Assembly: GCA_003255025.1 (NCBI GenBank)
Contig: QANY01007891.1
Coordinates: 1,642,558 to 1,706,557, forward strand
Direction of reading: 5' to 3'
DNA length: 64,000 bases
From: Datisca glomerata
Lineage: Eukaryota; Streptophyta; Magnoliopsida; Cucurbitales; Datiscaceae
Shown: positions 54,744 through 64,000 of the stretch, piece after piece
Numbering within the stretch: the first letter of the stretch is position 1
How the letters are laid out: each line of letters starts with the position of its first letter
Made by a program: the position numbers and the translations under genes
The notes under the pieces: generated by a model
What the model saw: the letters and a program-made list of their open reading frames with translations, nothing else
Databases searched by the model: none
Told to the model about the DNA's origin: nothing

Positions 54744-56860
54744 TGTTGGGCATAATGCCCTCGATGTATTGTTTAGACATTTTTAATATGAAATTAATAA
54801 AATTATATTTTTCTTATAATTATTCTTTTGAATTATTGTTGAATAAGTACGAGAGAATTAATGTCATAGGTAATGAATAAAATTGTCAGCAACTTATTAA
54901 AATTATATCAATTCATTATGAATGCGTGTGATCTAGATGCGGATCATTGATACAGATAGATATCTTAGTGAAAGCACTTTATATAATAAGATTATATATG
55001 ACATGACCGATGTGGATTAATATATTTATTAACTTATCACTTATCATAAAGATTTAATACACAACACTCTGATGACCATATGTAGATCATTCTGAATCTT
55101 AAGTGGTCATGAACTTCTATACATGTCTACTGGATCTTTTGATCCACTCGTTAAGGTTTATTTGTAAAATAGGTTAGTGACTTTTATTTTAGAGATTCAG
55201 TGATATGGATGGTTGGGAACATGATCTTCCAAGATTTAGAATTCAAGATTTTCTAACGGATTATATATTGGTTTTCTTAAGTGTTAATTTTAGAACGGAA
55301 TGGTTATTGAGCTCAAGTTTATAATGTGATTATAAATTAGTTGTTCACTAATGAATTAATGATACCTAAAGATCAATAGGTAATTAAAAGGGTAAAATGA
55401 TAATTTTGACCAGCTCTAAATTATGAACCAATAATTAGAGTACAGAACTACATTAAATGATTATATCGATAAACTACATGAGAATATTCTATAAGTTCAT
55501 TCAATGCTCTCTAAGAGTGCAATTTCATATTTATGGTGGAGTAATAATGGAATTAATAAATAAACTTGTTTAATTAATAATCTAGTTTATTGGAGCTTAA
55601 GATTATGGATCTATAGTCCGAAGTCACATGTGTACTACAAAGTCTATGGTGTGAATATTTCAGGACATGAGAAAGGACTGACTTGTAAAAAGAATTATAT
55701 TTCTATGCCAAGTATATAATTATACATGAATAGTTAATTAAGAATTAATTAATGAAATTTTCAGAACTATCAGTAAATAATAATATCAATTAACTTTGTG
55801 TTAATCAATAAATATGACAAAATATCTAATTTATGAAATTAGATAATGTTTAATTATTATGAGATAATAATTCAATTTTTGAATCAACGAAATCTGCTGT
55901 TTGAACTAACTGATAAACTAGTTGATAGGGATGATCAGATTAATTAATTTTTGAATGAACTAATATCAAGATATTTATCTCATTAAAATAAATAATAAAT
56001 TTACAGAAATTACGACGTGATATATTAAACTGTCACACGCCAATCACTAATTTTGAATCAGAGATTGAAATGGACTATTGTAGTGCCACATGGCACTACA
56101 GTGGGACGTGACACATTGTTGTGCCTCACGGCACCACAGTGGGACGTGGCACACTGTCGTGCCTCACAGCACCACAGTGGTGCCATGAGACTACAGTGTC
56201 GTGAGGCACTGTGATTCCTCATGGCACACTGTCGTGCTGCGTTGCACTGTAGTGTTGTACAATTGCAGTGAGTCCCACTTCAATTGTACATTTGTAATTA
56301 ATTTATTATTTTATGTAAACCCCTAAAAATCTAACATGATATTATCTAGAAAATATATTGATATTATTATATTATTTTCAGTGTGCTAACAACACAGTTG
56401 CAATTATGGGTGAAACTCTCTGAGAATAAAAGTTAATAAAAAAGCTCTGTGAAGAACTTTTAATTGTTTTTCGATCAGAGTCTTGTCTGATAAATTAATC
56501 ATTTTCAAAAATCTCTAGATCTCATGTGTTGAGTACATCTAGAGACAAAAAAATGTTCTTGATATATTTTACATGCCCACACACGTTCTAGTATGTTTGA
56601 AGATTGACTTGGAAGATCGTGTGTGGATCTCAAAATCTATCGTTTGTAGGATAGTAAGATCATTGTATTGCAAGGACGCTTAATTAGATTATAAGAGGTA
56701 TATTTTATATCCATGATGTCTTTGATTCAAGGATCTGATTCGAAAAAAGAGTTTTTCAATAAAAGTTTTCTTAAACCGTGGTGCCATAATCATTTGTTTG
56801 ATTAATTTTTTATAAACCGCACCACCATGCCTCCGTCGCACGGGCTGTGCGATTCTAACA
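54744..56860 (+). repeat. Copia-3 5' LTR
   Basis: 2117 bp, TG...CA. Contains a GC-rich 38-bp tandem array at 56083-56260. Confidence 0.9.
56083..56260 (+). repeat. 38-bp GC-rich tandem array in the LTR
   Basis: Units start at 56083, 56121 and 56159 with consensus gtgcctcacggcaccacagt followed by gggacgtggcacactgtc. They are followed by one or two degenerate units and a partial reverse-complement unit ('gtgccatgagactacagtg'). Each unit is itself partly palindromic (gtgcc...ggcac). Confidence 0.85.
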
Positions 56861-58865
56861 ATTGATATTAGAGAGGTCTTTATATATTTATATAATAAAT
56901 ACTGTGTGAGTGTTTTTGCATCGTTCATAATATATATTTTGATATGTATGGATGAATGGATGGTTTGTTTTTTAATGTATGGTTAATGATGAATCATTAA
57001 TTGTATGTAACTTTTGGGTTTAAGTTTTATTCTTTATTTTTTCCTAAGATCTTGTGTCAGCCATTTTGGGCATAAGAATTTTTATAATTTTATTTTGAAT
57101 ATCATGTTGTAAAATTCCTATCGCTAGAAAATGAAGAACGCACGAGACGATGAGGAATAAAAAATAGTAATTCCAAATGCATTTCAGCACCGGCACCGAA
57201 ATTTGGATTTCCGGTACCGGCGCCGCCTAAAAAATTGCCGTCCTCGACACCGCCTGCAGTAGCGTCGGCGTCGGTGCTGCCGTGGGACGCCGACAGTTGG
57301 ACCTTCGGTGGTGGTGATGGTGGTGGATGGGGGCGGCGGTGGGAGAGTCCTATCGTCAGAGGCAATTGTTGTTACTGTAAGGGAAGTTTCGCAGAAACTC
57401 TGATATTGTGTTACCTTATCCCTGCGATGTGTCATGAAAATCCAAATCATATCCTTATCTTTTAAATTTTAAATTTTGATTTTGAATTTTTGAATTTTGT
57501 ATTTTGTATTTATAAATTTGATTTTAAAGAATAGTTATCGATTTTAATGTTTTAAAAATTAAAATTAATTAATTGATTGGTTTGTCCCAAGTTTGATCCG
57601 TCATCAAATTATTTTTTGACTATCAAATTCAATTAATTTTAAAAAAGATAATTAAGGGGATTTTTTAATTAGGAAAGTTAGTTTATCCTAATTAAAATAA
57701 TTTTGATCGAAGCTTAAAGATTAGAAGATGGACCTCTCATGGAGAATGAGCTATTTGAGAATTATGTATTCTAGAAATCATCTTTGTAATTATTTCTATT
57801 TTTCAAAGGTTGTAATTTAGAAATACATAATAGTCACTCGGTTCATAATTTATTATTTAATTGTAAAATAAATATTTATTGATTTGATTGATAACATGAT
57901 CATGCGTTAGCCGATCACATGCCATACATGAACCCCACACAGTTTTATTTAATCACTCATCTCATGAGTAGAAACATGATTGATTAAGACTATCCTAATA
58001 TGTTTGGAGAATTCAATTGCATGTAAACTGTTAGGTTTTAATTAGTTAAAACTTGGTAATCACACCACTCTAAAGGCTATTGTAACATTTAGGATAACCA
58101 ACTTTATTAAAAGAGTTTTATTAAAGTTCAATATAATTAATTAGTTATTCTAAGTTCACCTAATTTTGACTTAAGCTCTTTAAAATGTTAAATGAACTTA
58201 GACCAATTTGATTGAATTAACTTTTAATTTTACATTCATAGGGTTATTTTAAATAGTAATTAATTTAGAATTAATTAATTAGTTAAAATAGAAACACATT
58301 ATCCTAAAATAGTGAGTGAGAGAAGGTTTACATGCAATGTAACCTATGGTCTCCATTATTAGTACAACACCATGAGATATAGTGAGGGCCTCGAGATGAC
58401 TTTGTTTTCATCCCTCTAAGGATTGTTTTGAACTATATCAATACCAAGGCTGAACTTCTTAAGAAGATAGGACTAAGTGATGTAGTTTAGTTTTGATCGA
58501 CCCTAACGCGGCATGTTCTAAATCAAGTTAGGGAATCTGAAATAATGAGTTACACTGACAAAGTCACAATTACGCATTGAGCGGATAATTGTGACTCGAA
58601 CAAATAAGCGTACCTTATTATTAAAAGAGAAAATATGAGATATTTTGAGTTTTAATTAATAAGAATGAGAATGAATCATAGACAGACTAAAATAAATCTG
58701 ATTGACCCTAAGACGGCACATTAATCATTAGGTTATCTTATCGTGGATTAGTAAATGTTAAATTTATATTTTTAATATCTTGCATTCATGCATCATGTTT
58801 GCTTTCTGATTCTTGATATTTATTTCAACTATATTGAATTATGTATGTTTTATTTTTTAGTTATT
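56861..58865 (+). other. Copia-3 leader
   Basis: About 2 kb without convincing genes. A GC-rich island at 57180-57370 with CGG/GGT repeats yields short frames on both strands, rich in Pro, Gly and Arg, that I take as chance. Confidence 0.55.
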
Positions 58866-59780
58866 ATTATGTCTACCATAAGAAATCATATTACTGCTTT
58901 ACTTGCACTTAAGAAGTTAAATGGTAATAATTTCATAAGATGGAAGTCAAATTTAAACTTAATGTTAATTTGTGTGAACCACAAATTTGTTCTTACTAAG
59001 GATTGTCCTGAGGAGCCCGCTTCCAATGCTTCTAAGGATGTTATGGACAAGTTTGATGCTTGGATTCAATCCAATAACAAAGCTACGTACTACATGTTTG
59101 TGAGCGTGAATGATATTTTGAGAATCAAGCATGAAAGCATGGAAACTGTCTTTGAGACTATGGAATCTTTACAGGCGATGTTTGGGCAGCACTCTGATCA
59201 AAGTTGTCATGAAGCTATTATGAGCTACATGACAAAAAAGATGAAGAAAGGTACTTCTGTGCATGAACATGTTTTGAACATGATCAATATAATACATATG
59301 GTAGAAGTACATGGAGCTACCATTGATGAGTGAACTCAAGTCAGCATTATACTCAAGTCGCTCACACCTGCTTTTTCTATGTTCACCACCAACTATGTTA
59401 TGAAGAAGTTTAAATTCAACATGACCCAATTGTTGAATGAATTGTAGACTTTTGAACCACTGAACAAAAGTATGACCAAAGAGGGTGAGACAAATGTTGC
59501 CGAGCAAAAACCTTCTTCCAATGTTGTTAAGAACAACAAAAGGAAGAATAACAATGGTAAGGACAAGAGTAAGAACAAAAGAGAAAAGAAAGCCAAAAAG
59601 TCACTTAAGGCCAAGAAGAACAAATGCGACATCAACCCCAAGAGAAAATGTTTCCATTGGGGAGTTGAAGGTCACTGGGAGAGAAACTATAACAAGTATC
59701 TCTTCGAGCTGAAAAAGAAAGATAAACCTGATTTACTCATACTTGAAACTTATATAGTGGAATTTGATTCGTCATCTTGA
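58866..59780 (+). pseudogene. Copia-3 gag
   Basis: A likely start at an internal ATG near 58869 gives 'LKKLNGNNFIRWKSNLNLML', then 'MKKGTSVHEHVLNMINII', the same gag type as Copia-2. TGA at 59332 and TAG near 59446 interrupt it. The zinc knuckle (59649-59700) reads 'CFHWGVEGHWERNYNKYL', in which two of the CCHC cysteines are Trp and Tyr. Confidence 0.88.
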
Positions 59781-61390
59781 ATATTGGATTCATGAGCCAC
59801 TAATCATACATGTTCTTCTTTGCAGATACTTGATTCGGTAAGAAAGCTTGCTGATGGTGAGGTGATAATGAGAGTTAGTAATAGTGTGCTCGTGTTAGTG
59901 AAAGCATTGGGGATAATCCATCTTAATTTTGGAAATAAATTTCTTGTTTTGAAAAATGTTTATTTTATTCTTGTATTTTCAAGAAATTTTATTTCTCTTT
60001 CATTACTGCATGAACAATCTTTTGAAGTTTCTTTTATTAATAATCAGTTTATTATTTCAAAGAATGAATTCAATATTTATCATGCTAAAGTTTCGAAGGG
60101 ACTGTATATGTCTAAACCGATTGAACATGGGTTAAATAATTCTGAATCGTTTGAAGTAGAAAATCCTAAAATTAACAAAAGACAAAGAGTTTCTCATAAT
60201 AATGATGATACATATCTATGACATCTTAGGTTGAGATATATTAATCTATATAGATTAAACATGTTAATAAAACATGGTGTTTTGAGAGAACTAAAAGTTG
60301 AGACTATTCCTATTCGTGAATCTTGTCTAGAGGGAAAAAAGACCAAGAGACCTTTCACAGGAAATGGCCAAAGAGCCAAGGAATTACTTGAGCTAGTACA
60401 TAGTGATGTATGTGGACAGATCAATGTACAAGCTAGAGGTGGGTATGAGTATTTTGTCACTTTTATTGACGATTACTCTAGATATGGTTATACTTACCTA
60501 ATGCATAGAAAGTTTGAAACTTTTGGAAAGTTTAAGGACTTCAAAGCCGAAGCTGAAAAAGCAATTAGGTAAATCATTGAAAACACTTCGATCAGATAGA
60601 GGTAATGAATACTTGGATTTAGAATTCAAGAATTACATGTTGGAGTATGGCGCTTTATCCCAACTCACATCACTTGGAATATCATAGCAAAATGGTGTTT
60701 CAAAAAGGAGAAATCGAATACTACTGAGTATTATTAGCTCTATGTTAAGCTACTCATCACTACTATTCACATTTTGGGGGATATGCATTTCAAACGGTAA
60801 CTTACATTTTGAATGTAGTGCCTTTTAAGTCTATAAGTAAGACACTTTTAGAGTTATGAATTGGCTCTAAACCCAGTTTGCTTCATTTCTGTATATGGGG
60901 GTGTCCAGCTCATGTTCTTAGATCCAAGACTGGAAAGTTAGACTCAAGGTCTGAAGTGTATATATTTGTTGGCTATGCTCCAGAGACTAGAGGTGGGTAC
61001 TTCTATAGTCACAAGAATCAAAATGTGTTTGTATCGACAAATGCCACTTTCCTTGAACACGACTATATGGAAAACGACAAACCTCAGAGCAAAGTAGTTG
61101 TCGAAGAATTAGCATCCGATGAGATGAGATCACCTTCATCATTAATTGATAAACGACAAACCATAAAAACCATTGTTCTTGTTCAGGAAACCCCGGTGCA
61201 ACTCATAGTGGGAGGGTTGTAAGACAACTTATTCGCTATAAACTAGAGGCACATGTCCTATTGTCTGACACTGATAAGGACGATCCATTAGCCTTTAAAG
61301 ATGTGATGGAAGATCATGAAAATGAGAAATGGAAAGATGTCATGAACCAAGAAATATAATCGATATATTCTAATTCTGTCTGGGAACTTG
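59781..61390 (+). pseudogene. Copia-3 protease and integrase
   Basis: Protease 'LDS.ATNHTC', with a stop codon (TGA) at the Gly position of DSG (59793-59795). 'LVKALGIIHLNFGNKFLVLK' and the GAG-pre-integrase region follow at 59820-60220. Integrase core includes 'ELVHSDVCGQINVQARGG' and 'YFVTFIDDYSRYGYTYLM' (60390-60510). The tail includes 'SRSEVYIFVGYAPETRGG' (60940-60995). Confidence 0.85.
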
Positions 61391-62178
61391 TAGATCCTGA
61401 TTATGTCCGGCCTATTGGATGTAAATGGATTTTTAAGAAGAAAAGAGTTGCAGATGGGAAGTAGAGACTTTCAAGGCACAGCTGGTAGCCAAAGCCTATA
61501 GACAAAGGGAATGAGTCAATTATGAAGAGACATTCTCTCTCGTAACCATGCTAAAATCTATTCGCATCTTTTTATCCATAACCGCTAGTTTAGACTATGA
61601 AATATGGTAAATGGATGTCAAGAGAGCTTTCCTGAATGATTCTCTTGAAGAAAACATCTATATGATGTAATCAGAAGAGTTCGTGAAAATGGGATAAGAT
61701 AAAAAAGTATGCAAGTTGCTTAAATCCATTTAAGGATTAAAGCAAGCATCTAGATCTTGAAATATTACCTTCAATGAAATTATTAAATCATATGACTTCG
61801 AGCAAGATGTTGACGAAACTTGTGTTTATCAAAGATAAGATGGTGATTTTCTTAGTTCTCTATATTGACGATATTCTACTCATTGGGAATAACATAGAAA
61901 CTTTGTTAAAAGTAAAGAAGTGGTTAGCTAAGAAGTTCCAAATGAAAGATTTGGGAGAAGCAAGTTATGTTCTAGGCATCCAAATCTTAAGGGATAGAAA
62001 GAATAAGTTATTGACATTTTCTCAAGCATCTTATATTGATAAGGTGCTGGAAAGATTCTCTATGGAGAATTTCAAGAAAAGTCAACTACCGACCAGACAT
62101 GAAATTGTCATTTTCAAGGAGCAGTGTCCTAACACACCTCAGGAGGAAGAGAATATGAGAAAGGTTCCTTATGCCTAA
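61391..62178 (+). pseudogene. Copia-3 reverse transcriptase
   Basis: Fragments 'GCKWIFKKKRVADGK' (61420), 'WMDVKRAFLNDSLEENIYM' (about 61611) and an open 61774-62178 stretch with the catalytic box '[12 protein letters not shown]' and 'KKFQMKDLGEASYVLGIQIL'. The YIDD motif is intact here, unlike Copia-2, but upstream stops prevent expression. Confidence 0.88.
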
Positions 62179-62193
62179 GACATTGGAAGTCTC

Positions 62194-62575
62194 ATGTATT
62201 CCATGTTGTGTATGAGACCGGACATCTGTTATGTAGTAGGAATTTCCAGTCGCTGTCAATCAAATCCTGGTTTAGAATATTGGATTGCAGTAAAGCACAT
62301 TCTCAAGTATCTCCAGAGAACAAGAAGTTATATGTGTGTTTATTCAGGTGGCTACATGGATTTCAATGAATATACTGATTCTGAATAAGATAAGGATGGT
62401 CAAAAGTCGACGGCTGGATCGTACACCGATGTGATCTGACTGTTATGGAGAAAACGTTGGGTCAGAACTTGGCTAACCCATCTACTGAGACACTTTCTGC
62501 GAAGTCGTTTGAGAGTCAAGTATGAAATATGAGGTTGAGAGAGATGTCACATTTGCTTTAGGTCAAGTGGGAGAT
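62194..62575 (+). pseudogene. Copia-3 RNase H, internally deleted
   Basis: 'RPDICYVVGISSRCQSNPGL' and 'YWIAVKHILKYLQRTRSYM' (62210-62330) are the linker region. The reading then passes within about 100 bases to 'NLANPSTETLSAKSFESQV' (about 62468), the C-terminus. The central RNase H core of about 70-100 residues, present in Copia-2, is absent. Confidence 0.82.
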
Positions 62576-64000
62576 TGTTGGGCATATTGCCCTCAAAAGA
62601 TATGTTTAGACATTTTTAATATGAAATTAATTAAATTACATTTTTCTTATAATTGTTCTTTTAAATTATTGTTGGATAATTTATATATAAATATTTAAAA
62701 ATTTCATATTCATTAATGAGACTATGATATTGTATAAGTATGAGAGGATTAATGTCATAGATAATGAATAAAATTATCAGCAACATATTAAAGTAATGAA
62801 TCTTTAATGAATGGTTGTCAGTACGTATCATTAAGCATTATGAATGTAAGTTATTTAAATTCAGGTCATTGATATGGATAGACATCATAGTGAATGTACT
62901 TTATATAATAAGATTATATATGACATGACCGATGTGGATTCATATCTTTATTAACTTACCGTTTATCATAAAAATTTAATACACATTAATCTAATGATCA
63001 TATGTAAATCAGTCTGAATCCTGAGTAGTCATGAACTCCTATACGTGTCTTTCACACGTTAAGATTTGTTCGTAATATAGGCTATAATAACTTTTGTTTT
63101 GGAGATTCAATGAAATTGATGGATGTGAACATGATCCTACAAGATTTAGAATCCAAGTTTTCCTAACGGATCGTATATTGGTTCCTTTAAGTGTTAATTC
63201 TGGAACTGAATGGTTATTGAGCTCAAATTTATAATACGATTATAAATTAGTCATTCACTAATAAATTAATGATACTTAAAGATCAAGAGGCAATTAGAAG
63301 GGTAAAACGGTAATTTTGATCAGCTCTAATTTAAGAACCAATAATTAGAGCACATAACTACATGAAATAATTATATCAATGGACTATATGAGAATACTCT
63401 ATAAATACATTATGTAATCTCTAAGAGTGTGATTTCATATTTATAGTGGAATAATTATGGAATTAATAAATAAGATTATTTAATTGATCAATATAATTAA
63501 TAATCTAATTTATTATAGCTTAAGATTATGGGTCCATGGTCCCCAAGTCACCTATGTACTACACAGTCTAGGGTGTGAATATTTCATGACATGAGAAAAT
63601 GACTAACTTGCAAAAGGAATTATATTTCTGGGGTAAATATATAATTACGAGATAATTACGTATGATTAATTAATTAAAAATTATTTAATTGAATTATTTA
63701 ATGTAATTTTCAAAAATTATCATTAAATAATAATATCGATTGATTTTGTTTTAATCGATAAGTGAGACAAAATATCTAATTTATGAAATTAGATAATGTT
63801 TAATTATTATGAGATAATAATTTAAATTTTGAATCAGCTAAATATGTTGTTTGAACTAACAGATAAACTAATTGATATGGATGATCGTATAAGTTAATTT
63901 TTAAATTAACTAATATTTAGATATTTATCTTATTAAAATAAAAAAGAAATTTATAGAAATTATCATGCGGCATGTTGGACTATCACATGTCAACCACTGA
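62576..64000 (+). repeat. Copia-3 3' LTR, incomplete at the window end
   Basis: Aligns with 54744 to about 56040. It contains a short insertion near 62690-62745 relative to the 5' copy. The 38-bp array would lie just beyond the window. Confidence 0.9.

Larger units (their letters stand above)
54744..64000 (+). mobile_element. Copia-3: Ty1/Copia element with ~2.1-kb LTRs, runs off the window
   Basis: 5' LTR 54744-56860. The 3' LTR begins at 62576 with TGTTGGGCATATTGCCC, matching TGTTGGGCATAATGCCC at 54744, and is cut by the window end after 1425 bases. Degenerate primer site ('ttgatattagag') at 56862. Inserted into Copia-0. The flanking pentamer before it is gaatg; the partner lies outside the window. 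All coding domains carry stops, and RNase H has an internal deletion. Confidence 0.9.

Noticed and set aside
57184..57465. Pro/Gly/Arg-rich open frames on both strands
   Set aside because: They lie in a GC-rich island of the Copia-3 leader. All frames are open by composition and no motif is shared with known proteins.

Overview
This window looks like repeat-rich nuclear DNA of a eudicot plant. It is very AT-rich, has split genes with GT/AG introns, and is dominated by plant retrotransposons and DNA transposons. It also carries pieces of plant mitochondrial and plastid DNA. Nothing in it fixes the species. I found one gene that looks intact and host-owned: a three-exon secreted-peptide precursor of the PSY (plant peptide containing sulfated tyrosine) family at 8069-8724. 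Its exons are too short to stand out as long open frames.

Layout from left to right. (1) 1-1680 is a Mutator-like element with terminal inverted repeats (TIRs) of over 300 bp and a captured, broken gene fragment (Pack-MULE type). (2) 1960-5235 resembles the leader and short exons of a transcribed but degenerate locus. (3) 7383-15749 is bracketed by two weakly matching CACTA-like ends and contains the PSY-like gene, a broken retroelement gene of the 'putative gypsy type transposon' family, and a 784-bp tandem duplication. (4) 16349-16690 holds an unassigned open frame, and about 16840-17410 is an old, transition-worn plastid psaB fragment. (5) 18430-19790 is an LTR-like block with a 25-bp minisatellite. 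(6) 21762-22560 is an internally deleted MuDR transposase. (7) 23556-26386 is mitochondrial DNA with two nad1 pieces, sitting inside a GA/GATA minisatellite whose 33-bp unit flanks it on both sides. (8) 30509 to about 35560 is a CACTA element with a decayed TNP2 transposase.

From 37172 to the end, Ty1/Copia elements dominate. Copia-1 (37172-42542) has short LTRs. An older minus-strand Copia remnant (Copia-0, at 43212-43822 and 54579-54743) was split inside its RNase H region by Copia-2 (43823-54573), which has GCACC target duplications. Copia-2 itself carries a second captured-sequence Mutator-like element in its leader (about 46342-47631). Copia-3 (54744 to beyond the window) starts inside the same remnant. 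All these polyproteins carry stops and frameshifts, so none looks autonomous.

The PSY-like gene is probably the only functional protein gene here. The rest records successive insertion, capture, organelle-DNA transfer and decay. I saw no CRISPR array, operon or prokaryotic system, and recognised no rRNA or tRNA gene by eye.
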